Shown: positions 10,113-19,643, counted from the first letter of the stretch. The stretch is DNA of 64,000 nucleotides from Flavicella marina (GCF_009193215.1 NZ_VYVA01000002.1:62001-126000), one strand, 5' to 3'. The notes: a model not told the origin generated them from the letters alone. Translations and numbers: made by a program.

Positions 10113-10373
10113 TGAGTCTAAAATATTAAAAGCAAAAATGCTTAGATTTTTAAAAGCACAAAAGTACAAAATTAAGTTAGAAAACTATCTACGAAGAAAT
10201 GACAAATAGGCATTTTTTTTAACCTGTATTTGTATTGAGAAACTATCGTTCAACAGAAGTTTAAATAGCAAGCTTGAACGATGCCAATCTTTATAAAAAG
10301 TACATTCAAAATCAGAAAGGGAGAGGGAGGCGAGAATAATGAAACACCTCTTTACTAGTTTATAATATTTCAA

Positions 10374-11423
10374 TTATCTGGTTTGATAGTGTTGTAGCTT
10401 TTTGTTTTCTTTTTTTAAGATTTTTACGATACGGTTTATTGTTATTTCTGACAAGTTCCATTCGTAACCATTAAAATCGGTGGTATTGATAAATTGAACC
10501 ACCACTGCGTCTATATCTTTATGGTATTCTGCAAGACTTTGATACCCTACAACTAAACCACCATGTTGGTATTCGTATGGATAAATTTCTTTTTCTCCTT
10601 TATCGAATACAGAGCCATCATTTAGGGCTCTCAAGAATATACCTACGTCTTCTGCAGTTGCTAGCATACCATATTCTCGGGGTTTAAAATCTTCATCATA
10701 ACCCGTGTAATAACCACTCATGACATCATTCAAATTGACCTCACTTATAGAGAAATATGTGTTTTTTAGTCTTAATGGAATTAATATTTTTTCTTTGATG
10801 TAAAGATTGTGATTATAGCCTAGAACACGATCCATAATTTTACGAAGTATTAAATAATTAGTGTTTGAATATTCATACCCAGTGTTTGGTTTAAAACTAG
10901 CAGGTAGGTCTAGTGCAAAATCTAAGGCTTTTTCTCCATTTTTTTGTTCGTTTTCCCAATAGGCAGGATTGTCAGTGAAATTTGGAATTCCTGAACGATG
11001 TTGTATCATCATTCTCAAAGTAATTTTATCAGCATTTTCAATTCTATCACTGAGTTCTGGAAGGTAATAGGTAAGTGTTTTATCGAATGATAAGCGTTTT
11101 TCTTTGACCAGTTTCGTAGCTGCAACAGCGGTATAAAGTTTACTAATGCTAGCAATTTTGAATAACGATTTTGAATCTGTGGGTATTTTGTTCAGTCTAT
11201 CTTTCCAACCAGCTGTATAAAATTCTGGAGGTTGCCCCGCTTTATCTACATAAACAATGATACCATCAAAACCATGACTAATGGCTTGATCTACTTGTTT
11301 TTGAACTGTGTTAGGTAATGGTAAAATCCATGCCTTTATTAAAATCCAGGGTACAAAAAACAATGAGATTGCGGTGCCTCCAAATAATAATGCCCTAATT
11401 ATGAAGTTTTTTTTCTTGCTCAT
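10374..11423 (-). CDS. Serine hydrolase, class C beta-lactamase / PBP4* fold, 349 aa
   Basis: One N-terminal membrane segment (about residues 10-32) anchors a periplasmic domain. The catalytic signature of the beta-lactamase family is complete: S92-I-S-K95, Y185-S-N187 and H287-G-G289. The family includes class C beta-lactamases, D-alanyl-D-alanine carboxypeptidases and esterases, and the substrate cannot be told from sequence. The HGG third motif (instead of KTG) is more common in esterase or peptidase members than in true beta-lactamases, so I would not predict drug resistance. The 229 bp upstream (11424-11652) and 261 bp downstream (10113-10373) hold nothing I can assign. Confidence 0.85.
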   Translation of the reverse strand: MSKKKNFIIRALLFGGTAISLFFVPWILIKAWILPLPNTVQKQVDQAISHGFDGIIVYVDKAGQPPEFYTAGWKDRLNKIPTDSKSLFKIASISKLYTAVAATKLVKEKRLSFDKTLTYYLPELSDRIENADKITLRMMIQHRSGIPNFTDNPAYWENEQKNGEKALDFALDLPASFKPNTGYEYSNTNYLILRKIMDRVLGYNHNLYIKEKILIPLRLKNTYFSISEVNLNDVMSGYYTGYDEDFKPREYGMLATAEDVGIFLRALNDGSVFDKGEKEIYPYEYQHGGLVVGYQSLAEYHKDIDAVVVQFINTTDFNGYEWNLSEITINRIVKILKKENKKLQHYQTR

Positions 11424-11652
11424 AATTTCGAATGAAGCTTAAGGATGTAATCTCCAAGCGTTTGATACGTATAGATTTGTGAATTATAATAAGAAAAACT
11501 ACAGTTGAAACGAGTAACTATGATTGATCTGTATTTCTTTTGGTTATTGATGTCGTTTATTGTTTGTTTATGTGTTTTTAAGGTTTGATAAGTGAAATAG
11601 AAAACCCAGAAAATAGAAGCAACATTCGAATGCAAATTGTATAGTGTTACCT

Positions 11653-12549
11653 TTATTTTTCTTGAGTTACGGCTTTAGAAAATGTTGTCAATAATCGTTG
11701 ATTGATCATTTGTTGAGGTTTCGTAGAATTTTGATAATACAATTCAGCAAAAGCAACTATGTCGTTATATGCTATCCAAACATCTCCATTTTCTTTTTCG
11801 TACACTAATAGTTTTTGACAAAAAGCATCCAAACCAATTTTAGGACTGGTCATCATTGCTTTTCCTCCTGGTGCAGGACCACCAAATAGCAACAAAGTGT
11901 TAGATCGAATGTTTACACCTAAATCTGATGCTTCTTTTTTATAATCAATTTCAGAAAACCATTTTGTATCTACCTGAGACATTACCGTTTCTTTGAGTTT
12001 GTTTATAGTGGTTGGGAAATCAAAATCAGATTTGATACTCACAATACCAAAGCCTTCATTAACTTGACTTACGTCTGTAGTCGAGATAAGCTTTTCAGGG
12101 TAAGTATTTAATACTAGTTCTATTTTATTATTATAATCTTTAAACAAACTCGGTTCGAGATTATGTCTACGCTGTATGAATTCGACAGATGTAAAAGCGA
12201 TACTTACATTTGCAGTATCTTTTTCTGTGTAACATAATATTTTAAATGGTAAATCAAGACCAACCAACTGTTTTTGTTGGACTAATGGAATTTCTATTTT
12301 AGGATCTGAAAATATAGTAGCAATAGCAGGTGGTGTATAAACTCCTGCTGCTGCTGCCATTCTATGGTGATCTAACGTGGCCACCAACTTATAAGCTGAA
12401 ATAGATTTTTGCAGATTCATTACCGCATTGTCTACTTTTTGTGTAATGGTCACAGATTTTTCTGTGACATTTTTCTTTTTCGTTTTGTTCCCGCAAGCTG
12501 AAATAATTACAGCAAGAACAATTATCATTGATACCTGTATATTTTTCAT
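11653..12549 (-). CDS. Lipoprotein with two DUF302 domains, 298 aa
   Basis: The signal peptide ends in the lipobox I-I-S-A-C (Cys19). Two similar halves follow: residues about 35-140, including PPAIATIFSDPKIEIPLVQQ, and about 155-290, including TLLLFGGPAPGGKAMMTSPK and VWIAYNDI. Both match the DUF302 pattern, where a helical part leads to an FG(N/S)P..G..L segment. DUF302 function is not established. The gene follows the sulfatase by 12 bp on the same strand and is probably co-transcribed with it and with the YbjQ gene further upstream. The second half keeps the GGPAPGGKAM motif better than the first, so the copies have diverged. Confidence 0.78.
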   Translation of the reverse strand: MKNIQVSMIIVLAVIISACGNKTKKKNVTEKSVTITQKVDNAVMNLQKSISAYKLVATLDHHRMAAAAGVYTPPAIATIFSDPKIEIPLVQQKQLVGLDLPFKILCYTEKDTANVSIAFTSVEFIQRRHNLEPSLFKDYNNKIELVLNTYPEKLISTTDVSQVNEGFGIVSIKSDFDFPTTINKLKETVMSQVDTKWFSEIDYKKEASDLGVNIRSNTLLLFGGPAPGGKAMMTSPKIGLDAFCQKLLVYEKENGDVWIAYNDIVAFAELYYQNSTKPQQMINQRLLTTFSKAVTQEK

Positions 12550-12561
12550 CTTCTATTTTTT

Positions 12562-14295
12562 TTATTCACTTGCTGCTTTAAATGGGTTCCATTGAGAATC
12601 TACTTCCATGATGTTGTTAGAGGAAGCGTAGGCTGTGTATAATTTTTTCATTGCTTGAAATTTTTCAGGCATTTCAGTTTCGAGTGGATTCATTTCAGAT
12701 GGATCTGCTACTACGTTGTATAGATGCCACTTACCATCACCGAACATACCAGGGCGCACCTTAATAACTTTAAAATCTCCTTGCATGAGGTACCCATTTC
12801 CGAACAATTCAAAAGCATACCATTGGTCTTCATTTCTTACAATTTCTGATGTTTTGTCAAGGAAAGGCTTCGCGCTAATTCCTGTTGGTGTTTTGATTTT
12901 TCGTCCTTTGTATTCGGTATTTGGGTGTGTTATACCTGCATAATCCAATATTGTCATAGGTAAATCTTTGACAGATATCACAGCATTTGAAATTTCTCCA
13001 GCACGTTCATAATTATTTGAGAACGCTCCAGGAGGAACAATCATCATAGGTACTCTAATACCACCTTCACCTATAAACCATTTCCACCATTGAAGTCCAC
13101 CTGTCGCAGCATTCGCCCATGAAACACCGATTGTGCGCTCAGATTCTGCTGTACCAATAGATTCGAAGCTTTGGTCAAATTGTGTTTCTAACCACTTAGC
13201 CATTTCAGGGTTTCCAGTTTTAGGATGTGTAGCTTCAAACCCTTCAGGACCATTATCCGTAAGATAAATTACGAGTGTATTGTCTAATTGACCAGACTCT
13301 TTCAAATAATCTAAAATCTGTCCAGTTCTTTGATCTTGATCTTCAATCATAGCAGCATAGGTTGCCATTACTCTAGCTTGAATCTCTTTCTCTTTTTGTG
13401 ACAAGCTTTCCCATTTATGTGTAATGTCATTGAATGTAGGTTCAATAGCAGTTTCCGTAATTAGTCCTTTTTCCTTAAGACTATGATACCTAGATTTTTT
13501 TAATCCAGCATAGCCAAGTTTTAAATATTGTTGGTAGTATTTGTCTATAAGGTTTGCCGGTGCTTGAATCGGAAAGTGCGCCGTGGTAAAAGCCATATAG
13601 GCAAACCAAGGTTTGTTTTCGGCATGCCCTTCTTTTATAAAATTTAGCATATGTTCCGTGTATAGTTCGCCAGAGTATACTCCATTAGGCCTTTCAAAAT
13701 GTTTTCCGTTTAACGTAAAGTGTTCTTTTCTTTTAACGTTCAAGCCATTTGGGTCGCCAAAGTCAGGTGTCATCGCTAAATCATTCCAATGATTAGAACC
13801 TCCCGATAAAATTCCAAATTCTTTGGTGAAGCCCCATTCTAAAGGTGGGTGTCCTCCAAGTGCTTCTCCACCTAAATGCCATTTCCCTGATTTATATACA
13901 TCATAACCAGCATCATTAAGTAGTTCTGAAATAGCAACAGCATTTTTCGTCATATAACCTTCATATCCAGAAAGACCTTTGGTAGGAGGGTAGAATGAAT
14001 AGTCAAAAGCACCCAATCCTATTTCAATATTATTGCATCCTGTCATCAACATAGAGCGGGTAACACTACAAACTGGTGATGCATGGAAATTAGTGAATCT
14101 AACACCTGCATCTGCCAAACGATTCATGTTCGGTGTTGGGATCTCTGAACCAAATGCGCCCAAATCTCCAAAGGCGATATCATCTCCTACAAGAAGAAGA
14201 ATATTGGGTTTTTGGTTCTGTTTTTCATTTGTTTTTGTTTGACCACAGCTAAATAAGGATGCTGCTGTAATCAAAATGTAAATCATGTTTCTCAT
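12562..14295 (-). CDS. Arylsulfatase family lipoprotein, 577 aa
   Basis: A lipobox (LFSC, Cys17) is followed by PNILLLVGDDIAFGDLG, the usual start of type I sulfatases with the metal-binding Asp38-Asp39 pair. Further sulfatase elements are GKWHLGG (near residue 137), HFPIQAP, and the YLTDNGPEGFE metal-binding segment near 347. The formylglycine site reads C76-S-V-T-R80, while the usual core is C-x-P/A-x-R, so position +2 is Val. The overall layout is that of large bacterial arylsulfatases of the S1_4 type. Substrates could be sulfated algal polysaccharides or small aryl sulfates. It lies in a group with YbjQ, a mini membrane protein and a DUF302 lipoprotein. Confidence 0.9.
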   Translation of the reverse strand: MRNMIYILITAASLFSCGQTKTNEKQNQKPNILLLVGDDIAFGDLGAFGSEIPTPNMNRLADAGVRFTNFHASPVCSVTRSMLMTGCNNIEIGLGAFDYSFYPPTKGLSGYEGYMTKNAVAISELLNDAGYDVYKSGKWHLGGEALGGHPPLEWGFTKEFGILSGGSNHWNDLAMTPDFGDPNGLNVKRKEHFTLNGKHFERPNGVYSGELYTEHMLNFIKEGHAENKPWFAYMAFTTAHFPIQAPANLIDKYYQQYLKLGYAGLKKSRYHSLKEKGLITETAIEPTFNDITHKWESLSQKEKEIQARVMATYAAMIEDQDQRTGQILDYLKESGQLDNTLVIYLTDNGPEGFEATHPKTGNPEMAKWLETQFDQSFESIGTAESERTIGVSWANAATGGLQWWKWFIGEGGIRVPMMIVPPGAFSNNYERAGEISNAVISVKDLPMTILDYAGITHPNTEYKGRKIKTPTGISAKPFLDKTSEIVRNEDQWYAFELFGNGYLMQGDFKVIKVRPGMFGDGKWHLYNVVADPSEMNPLETEMPEKFQAMKKLYTAYASSNNIMEVDSQWNPFKAASE

Positions 14296-14306
14296 TTTTA
14301 CTATTT

Positions 14307-14441
14307 TTAATTATCGCGTTGTTCGAAATCTTCGTTGCCCCAGTTTTTTATTTTTTTAATAAGTAAATAAATAATAATCACTACGGACGCAAAAAAGAAA
14401 CTTCCATAAATAAAAAGCAGAAAGAAAGGAATATTTTCCAT
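14307..14441 (-). CDS. Mini membrane protein, 44 aa
   Basis: The ATG at 14441 lies one base past the stop codon of the upstream YbjQ gene, and the frame runs to a TAA 11 bp before the sulfatase start. The product begins MENIPFFLLFIYGSFFFASV, continues with a single membrane segment of about 26 residues, and ends in a basic then acidic tail (KKIKNWGNEDFEQRDN). The tight spacing on both sides and the clean membrane-plus-charged-tail design argue that it is real. I know no family for it. It could be a small accessory of the sulfatase or YbjQ proteins, but that is only a guess from position. Confidence 0.6.
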   Translation of the reverse strand: MENIPFFLLFIYGSFFFASVVIIIYLLIKKIKNWGNEDFEQRDN

Positions 14442-14442
14442 C

Positions 14443-14757
14443 TTACCTGATTTTTACAGCGGTACCGTATGCTAATATTTCTGAAGCTCCTTGAGTAATC
14501 GTTGAGGTTGTTAGTCGTATGTTTACAACCGCATCAGCACCTAGTTTTGTTGCATCGTTGATCATTCTTTGTAGTGCTTGTTCTCTAGATTGCCCTTGAA
14601 GTCTAGTGTATTCATCCAATTCTCCACCTACAAAGTTTTTGAGGCCTGCCATAAAATCACTAGCTACACTTTTAGCTCTTACTGTACTTCCTCTAGCAAT
14701 GCCTAAAATTTCTGTAATTTCTTTGTTTGGAATTGTTTCTGTAGTTGTTGTAATCAT
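14443..14757 (-). CDS. YbjQ/UPF0145 family protein, 104 aa
   Basis: The sequence fits the YbjQ (DUF74, heavy-metal-binding-like) family: ITTTTETIPNKEITEILGIARGSTVRA at the start, then GGELDEYTRLQGQSREQAL and LGADAVVNIRLTTSTI. These proteins form ring oligomers with a dodecin-like fold, and their role is not settled. Length (about 100 aa) is normal. It is the first gene of a tight group with the mini membrane protein (one base between stop and start) and the sulfatase. An upstream hairpin at 14804-14838 isolates it from terC. Confidence 0.88.
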   Translation of the reverse strand: MITTTTETIPNKEITEILGIARGSTVRAKSVASDFMAGLKNFVGGELDEYTRLQGQSREQALQRMINDATKLGADAVVNIRLTTSTITQGASEILAYGTAVKIR

Positions 14758-14803
14758 AGATCTTATTTTTCTTTAAATATATTAAATTAAATGTTACGGA
14801 ATA

Positions 14804-14838
14804 AAAAAGGGGAGCACAATTGTTGTGCTCCCCTTTTT
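14804..14838 (-). terminator. Intrinsic terminator of the terC gene
   Basis: A 16-bp perfect stem (14804-14819 with 14823-14838) closes a 3-nt loop and is flanked by A and T tracts. It begins 17 bp past the terC stop codon. The symmetric tracts would let it work in both directions. Confidence 0.9.
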
Positions 14839-14854
14839 ATATAGATAGTATTTG

Positions 14855-15622
14855 TTATTTCTTTTTTCTGATTTTCATATTAAGCGCTTCAACTCCGAGT
14901 GAAAAGGCGATGGCAAAATAGAGATATCCTTTAGGGATTGCACCAATTTCTTGATCAAAAACAGTGGTGTGCGCTAAATGGGCACCCTCTGTGATTAACA
15001 TAAAGCCAATTAATATTAGAAACGATAAGGCCAACATTTGAATTGTAGGGTGGGCATTGACAAATTTCCCTACAGGTGTTGCAAACAACATCATAATTGC
15101 CATTGATACGACTACAGCAGTTATCATAATGTACAAAGCACCGTTGGTTCCATTTGTCATACCAACAGCTGTAAGCACTGAGTCAAAAGAAAAAACGATA
15201 TCAATCAATACGATTTGAATGATCGTTTTTGACATCGTAGAAGTGGGCTTGTGTTCTGTATTGTGATTTTCTTCAGCTCCTTCTACTTTATGTCTTATTT
15301 CACTGGTACTTTTGTAGAGTAAAAAGAGTCCTCCTAAAAATAATATGATACTCTGACCGGAAACCTGCGTATCAAGCCAAGAAGTATCAATGCTAAAAAT
15401 AGGATCTTTCATCGCAATTAAGTACGATACACCTAATAACAAGATGACTCTAAAAACCATAGCAAGAAGTAGTCCAATATTTGTTGCCTTTTTTTGTTGA
15501 TGTTTTGGGAGTTTTCCCGTGGCAATTGATATGAAAATAATATTGTCAATTCCTAATACGATTTCTAAAAACGTCAAGGTTAGTAGGGCGACCCAGGTGT
15601 CTACTTGTGTAAAAATTTCCAT
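14855..15622 (-). CDS. TerC family integral membrane protein, 255 aa
   Basis: TerC/Alx-type proteins are inner-membrane proteins linked to tellurite resistance and, in recent work on the family, to manganese or calcium export. The signature acidic motifs are present: LEIVLGIDNIIFISIATGKLP near residues 20-40 and IVFSFDSVLTAVGM near 142-155. About seven hydrophobic segments can be counted, and the C-terminus is very basic (MKIRKKK). The length matches short TerC proteins without CBS domains. It is followed by a strong terminator, and the lipoprotein gene lies 58 bp upstream on the same strand. Confidence 0.93.
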   Translation of the reverse strand: MEIFTQVDTWVALLTLTFLEIVLGIDNIIFISIATGKLPKHQQKKATNIGLLLAMVFRVILLLGVSYLIAMKDPIFSIDTSWLDTQVSGQSIILFLGGLFLLYKSTSEIRHKVEGAEENHNTEHKPTSTMSKTIIQIVLIDIVFSFDSVLTAVGMTNGTNGALYIMITAVVVSMAIMMLFATPVGKFVNAHPTIQMLALSFLILIGFMLITEGAHLAHTTVFDQEIGAIPKGYLYFAIAFSLGVEALNMKIRKKK

Positions 15623-15680
15623 GAAATAGTTTGTGTTGAATTTTTATCTTTTATCTTTTATCGTTTAATCCGCTAAGTTC

Positions 15681-16055
15681 TTAATTGATTTTAAAAGTAC
15701 TTCCTTTTTGTTTGAAATTACTGTTTTCGTACCCTGCTTCAAAATCGTACGCATTATTTTTTATTTTGGTAATTCTCACAATAAAATTTGTACTGTCTAA
15801 TTTTGTTTTTGGGTTGATTTTTTTCAAATGGAATTCAAATTTGTTTTTCCATTTTATGGCAAAGGTATCCTTGCTATTTCTGTAGGTTTCTATTTGAAAG
15901 TTGTCTACGCGATAAAAGCTAGAACTGTCTTTTTTATCTGCTAAATATGAGATGAACTGACCTTTTTCAAAATCATATGATTTTGCATTTTTTTTGCTGT
16001 TACAAGCAAAAATTAAGGATCCAATGATGAGATAGGTTGTGATTTTCTTTAACAT
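15681..16055 (-). CDS. Small lipoprotein, 124 aa, unknown function
   Basis: The signal peptide TTYLIIGSLIFAC has a lipobox I-F-A-C (Cys18). The mature domain is beta-rich and Lys/Asn-rich (KDTFAIKWKNKFEFHLKKIN), ending in SNFKQKGSTFKIN. I know no functional family. Similar short lipoproteins sit near purB in related genomes and are sometimes given misleading names taken from neighbouring topoisomerase genes. Nothing here supports an enzymatic role. It is separated from purB by two copies of a hairpin repeat (16071-16109 and 16176-16198). Confidence 0.72.
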   Translation of the reverse strand: MLKKITTYLIIGSLIFACNSKKNAKSYDFEKGQFISYLADKKDSSSFYRVDNFQIETYRNSKDTFAIKWKNKFEFHLKKINPKTKLDSTNFIVRITKIKNNAYDFEAGYENSNFKQKGSTFKIN

Positions 16056-16070
16056 ATTGTAAAGCTAAAT

Positions 16071-16109
16071 AAAAAAAGTACCCTGAGCTTGTCGAAGGGT
16101 ACTTTTTTT
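16071..16109. terminator. Dispersed hairpin repeat acting as a terminator, copy A
   Basis: A 13-bp perfect stem (A7-GTACCC with GGGTAC-T7) encloses the 13-nt core TGAGCTTGTCGAA. It lies 87 bp downstream of purB. Symmetric A and T tracts make it a good bidirectional terminator. The same stem and nearly the same core recur in reverse orientation at 53784-53818. Confidence 0.8.
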
Positions 16110-16175
16110 AATCTATGATATTTTTTTCAGACTATGGCTGTAAATCAATCCATAGGTTGAGCTCGTTAAAATAAG

Positions 16176-16198
16176 TAGGCTGAGCTTGTCGAAGCCTA
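16176..16198. repeat. Dispersed hairpin repeat, copy B, overlapping the purB stop codon
   Basis: The core TGAGCTTGTCGAA is identical to copy A, but the flanking stem is TAGGC / GCCTA. The right arm contains the last purB codons and its stop (16196-16198). A more degenerate relative, GGTTGAGCTCGTTAAAA, can be seen at about 16155-16171. Confidence 0.75.
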
Positions 16199-17539
16199 GA
16201 TTCCTGTATAGTTGCTCGGCGTAATTACTTTTAATTCAGATTTTATAGCGTCAGAAACATCCAGGGTGTCAATAAAGTCAGCAATAGATTTTTGATTGAT
16301 AACAGCATTTGTACGTGTCAATCCTTTCAACGCTTCGTATGGGTTTGGATATGCCTCACGACGCAATATTGTTTGAATTGCTTCTGCAACCACAGCCCAA
16401 TTGTTCTCTAAGTCTTGTTCGAAAGCTTCTTTGTTCAATAATAATTTATTCAGTCCTTTTAAGGTAGAAGCAAACGCGATCAAGGTATGACCGAAGGGTA
16501 CTCCAACGTTTCTTAATACAGTAGAGTCTGTTAAATCTCTTTGCAAACGAGAAACAGGTAGTTTTGCAGCTAAATGCTCAAACAAAGCATTTGCAATTCC
16601 GATATTTCCTTCAGAATTTTCAAAATCAATTGGATTCACTTTATGTGGCATAGCAGATGAACCTACTTCACCTTTTTTAATTTTTTGTTTGAAATAGTTG
16701 CTAGAAATATAGGTCCAGATATCTCTATCCAAATCCATAATAATATTATTGATACGTTTCATCGCATCAAAAACACCTGCCATATGGTCGTAGTGCTCAA
16801 TTTGTGTCGTAGGGAAAGAATGGTGCAATCCTAAAATGTTTTCTACAAAATTGGTTCCAAAACTTTTCCAGTCAATATCTGGGTAAGCAACTTTATGCGC
16901 ATTGTAATTTCCAGTTGCTCCACCAAATTTTGCTGCATGTGGTGTGTGTTGTAAATGCAATACTTGTTGATTTACACGTTCAACAAATACAAACAATTCT
17001 TTTCCTAGACGTGTAGGAGAAGCTGGTTGACCGTGAGTACGAGCTAACATAGGGATGTCATTCCATTCTTCAGATAAATCAGCTATTTTTGCTGTTAATT
17101 CGTCTAAAGTTGGGTAGTAAACTTCTTCCAAAGAGTCTTTGATAGACAAAGGAATTGCAGTGTTGTTGATGTCTTGTGAAGTCAGTCCGAAATGAATAAA
17201 CTCTTTAAATGCTTGTAGGTTTAATGCATCAAATTTTTCTTTGATAAAGTACTCAACTGCCTTTACATCATGATTTGTAACGCTTTCAATATCTTTTATT
17301 TTTAGTGCATCTTCCGCAGAAAAACTTGTGTAAATTTCCCTTAGAGCAGGATATAATGACGCATCAAAGTCTGATAGTTGTGGCAATGGAATTTCGCATA
17401 AAGCAATGAAATATTCAATTTCAACTTTTACCCTGTATTTGATCAAAGCCTCTTCTGAATAATAAGCTGCTAACGATTCTACTTTTCCTCTGTATCTACC
17501 GTCAATAGGTGAGATGGCATTTAAACTTGATAACGACAT
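16196..17539 (-). CDS. purB: Adenylosuccinate lyase, 447 aa
   Basis: PurB catalyses two fumarate-releasing steps, SAICAR to AICAR and adenylosuccinate to AMP, in purine synthesis. The fumarase/aspartase superfamily signature GSSAMPHKVNPIDFENSEGN is intact near residue 290, with its mobile-loop serine. Upstream are LTSQDINNTA and TRTHGQPASPT, the other conserved substrate-binding blocks. The N-terminus SSLNAISPIDGRY is typical of the E. coli-type enzyme, and the length is normal. The ATG at 17539 is the only sensible start. It is divergent from parE across 244 bp and shares purine synthesis with purL, 6 kb away. Confidence 0.97.
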   Translation of the reverse strand: MSLSSLNAISPIDGRYRGKVESLAAYYSEEALIKYRVKVEIEYFIALCEIPLPQLSDFDASLYPALREIYTSFSAEDALKIKDIESVTNHDVKAVEYFIKEKFDALNLQAFKEFIHFGLTSQDINNTAIPLSIKDSLEEVYYPTLDELTAKIADLSEEWNDIPMLARTHGQPASPTRLGKELFVFVERVNQQVLHLQHTPHAAKFGGATGNYNAHKVAYPDIDWKSFGTNFVENILGLHHSFPTTQIEHYDHMAGVFDAMKRINNIIMDLDRDIWTYISSNYFKQKIKKGEVGSSAMPHKVNPIDFENSEGNIGIANALFEHLAAKLPVSRLQRDLTDSTVLRNVGVPFGHTLIAFASTLKGLNKLLLNKEAFEQDLENNWAVVAEAIQTILRREAYPNPYEALKGLTRTNAVINQKSIADFIDTLDVSDAIKSELKVITPSNYTGI

Positions 17540-17562
17540 TTTATGATATTGAAATTAAGCGC

Positions 17563-17570
17563 CAAAAATA
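17563..17570 (-). promoter_or_regulatory. Candidate -7 promoter element for purB
   Basis: On the minus strand this reads TATTTTTG, matching the Bacteroidetes -7 consensus TAnnTTTG, 24 bp before the purB ATG. I found no convincing -33 TTTG at the usual 18-20 bp spacing, so the call is weak. Confidence 0.3.
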
Positions 17571-17783
17571 CACAATTTTAGAGAATTAAAAGAATCAATA
17601 CTTTAAAATTTGACAATACATTGTTCTGGTAATTAAAATAAGAATTTCGTTTAAAATCTTGTTGATAATTATTTGAGAAGCCCTTTTAATTTTAGGGCTA
17701 AAACACTATTTTAGCAAGGTTCACATTTTTTTATGGAATTGAAAAATAGAAGAATAAAAGTCAACTTAGCTTAGGATATTTTT

Positions 17784-19634
17784 ATGGCAGAAACTACTTA
17801 TACAGAAGATAATATACGATCACTGGATTGGAAAGAGCATATTAGAATGCGTCCAGGGATGTATATTGGAAAATTGGGAGATGGAAGTTCTCAAGACGAT
17901 GGTATTTATATTTTGATCAAAGAGGTTTTAGACAACTCTATTGATGAGTTTGTTATGAAGGCTGGTAAAACCATTGAAATTTTTTTAAGAAGTAATACTG
18001 TTACGATACGAGATTACGGTCGTGGAATTCCGCTTGGTAAAGTCGTTGATGTAGTTTCTAAAATGAATACTGGAGGTAAGTACGATTCAAAAGCCTTTAA
18101 GAAATCAGTTGGTTTAAATGGGGTTGGTACCAAAGCAGTGAATGCACTTTCCACCAACTTTAGGGTGCAATCGTACCGTGATGGAGAAACAGTTTATGCG
18201 GAGTTTGAGAAAGGAGAGTTGTTAGAAAAAGGTTCTCCTGAGGCGACAAGTCAAAGACGTGGTACACGAGTTTCTTTTACTCCTGATGAAAGTATTTTTG
18301 TCAATTTTAAATTTAGAAACGAATACATTATAAAAATGATTAAGAACTATGTGTACTTAAACACTGGTTTGACAATCGTTTTTAATGGTGAGAAATATTA
18401 TTCTGAGAACGGATTGAAAGATTTGTTAGAAGAAAACATCAATGCCGATGATATGGCCTATCCAGTTATTCATTTGATAGGTGAAGACATTGAAGTGGCA
18501 ATGACTCATAGTAAAACACAATATAGTGAAGAATATCATTCTTTTGTAAACGGACAACATACAACACAAGGAGGAACACATCAAGTAGCTTTTAGAGAAG
18601 CAGTTGTAAAAACAGTCCGTGAGTTTTTTGGAAAAAACTTTGAGGCGTCAGATGTGCGGAAGTCCATTGTGTCTGCAGTTAGTATAAAAGTAATGGAGCC
18701 TGTTTTTGAAAGCCAAACAAAAACGAAATTAGGTTCCACTGACATGGGAGGTGATTTGCCAACTGTGAGAACTTTTATCAATGATTTTGTAAAAACACAT
18801 CTGGATAATTACCTACATAAGAACCCGGATTCTGCAGAGCAAATACAACGTAAAATTTTACAAGCAGAACGTGAACGTAAAGAATTATCAGGTGTTAGAA
18901 AACTTGCAAGAGAACGTGCTAAAAAAGCAAATCTTCACAATAAAAAATTACGTGATTGCCGAGTGCATTTGGGAGATTTGAAAAAAGACAATCGATTAGA
19001 TACTACCCTTTTTATTACTGAGGGAGATTCTGCGAGTGGTTCAATCACCAAATCAAGAAACGTAAATACTCAGGCTGTTTTTAGTTTAAAAGGGAAGCCT
19101 TTGAATTCGTATGGAATGAGTAAAAAGGTGGTGTACGAAAATGAGGAATTTAACTTACTGCAAGCAGCTTTAAATATAGAAGAAAGTCTTGAGGATTTAC
19201 GATATAACAATATAGTAATCGCAACAGATGCTGATGTTGATGGTATGCATATTCGATTGTTATTGATTACTTTCTTTTTGCAATTTTTTCCTGAGGTTAT
19301 CAAAGAGGGGCATTTATATATTCTAGAAACACCGTTGTTTAGAGTTCGAAACAAAAAGGAAACAATTTATTGCTATTCTGAAGAGGAAAAGCAACAAGCC
19401 ATCCATAAATTAACAGGTAAACCAGAGATTACAAGATTTAAAGGATTGGGAGAGATTTCACCGAATGAATTTGTTCATTTTATTGGCGAAAATATTCGTT
19501 TAGATCCTGTGATGCTGGATAAAGAAATGTCTATTGATAAGATGCTAGAGTTTTACATGGGGAAAAATACCCCAGATCGACAAAAGTTCATCATTGAGAA
19601 TTTGAAAGTTGAATTGGATGTTATCGAAGAGTAA
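17784..19634 (+). CDS. parE: DNA topoisomerase IV subunit B, 616 aa
   Basis: This is the type II topoisomerase ATPase subunit. The GHKL motifs are present: [10 protein letters not shown] (Glu47, Asn51), [10 protein letters not shown] and [14 protein letters not shown]. The TOPRIM metal site has [10 protein letters not shown] near residue 413 and [10 protein letters not shown] near 480. ParE is favoured over GyrB because the partner subunit (parC) is encoded 2.8 kb downstream on the same strand and the protein is on the short side. Topoisomerase IV unlinks daughter chromosomes. The gene is followed after 9 bp by the PhyH-type dioxygenase, so the two are likely co-transcribed. Confidence 0.93.
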   Translation: MAETTYTEDNIRSLDWKEHIRMRPGMYIGKLGDGSSQDDGIYILIKEVLDNSIDEFVMKAGKTIEIFLRSNTVTIRDYGRGIPLGKVVDVVSKMNTGGKYDSKAFKKSVGLNGVGTKAVNALSTNFRVQSYRDGETVYAEFEKGELLEKGSPEATSQRRGTRVSFTPDESIFVNFKFRNEYIIKMIKNYVYLNTGLTIVFNGEKYYSENGLKDLLEENINADDMAYPVIHLIGEDIEVAMTHSKTQYSEEYHSFVNGQHTTQGGTHQVAFREAVVKTVREFFGKNFEASDVRKSIVSAVSIKVMEPVFESQTKTKLGSTDMGGDLPTVRTFINDFVKTHLDNYLHKNPDSAEQIQRKILQAERERKELSGVRKLARERAKKANLHNKKLRDCRVHLGDLKKDNRLDTTLFITEGDSASGSITKSRNVNTQAVFSLKGKPLNSYGMSKKVVYENEEFNLLQAALNIEESLEDLRYNNIVIATDADVDGMHIRLLLITFFLQFFPEVIKEGHLYILETPLFRVRNKKETIYCYSEEEKQQAIHKLTGKPEITRFKGLGEISPNEFVHFIGENIRLDPVMLDKEMSIDKMLEFYMGKNTPDRQKFIIENLKVELDVIEE

Positions 19635-19643
19635 AGAATAGCT

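Noticed and set aside
10185-10373. A 62-codon minus-strand frame between purL and the serine hydrolase
   Set aside because: It begins exactly where the hydrolase frame stops, has no recognisable domain or clear start context, and its composition is like non-coding DNA. I treat it as chance.
10113-10373. A possible purine riboswitch upstream of purL
   Set aside because: I looked for a conserved three-way junction and an anti-terminator hairpin before the ATG and saw none.
10374-11423. Antibiotic-inactivating class C beta-lactamase
   Set aside because: The fold motifs fit, but the third motif is HGG rather than KTG and an N-terminal membrane anchor is present, so a peptidase or esterase is at least as likely.
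11420-11635. A 71-codon minus-strand frame upstream of the serine hydrolase
   Set aside because: No domain, low-complexity composition, and it overlaps the hydrolase start. Nothing supports it beyond being open.
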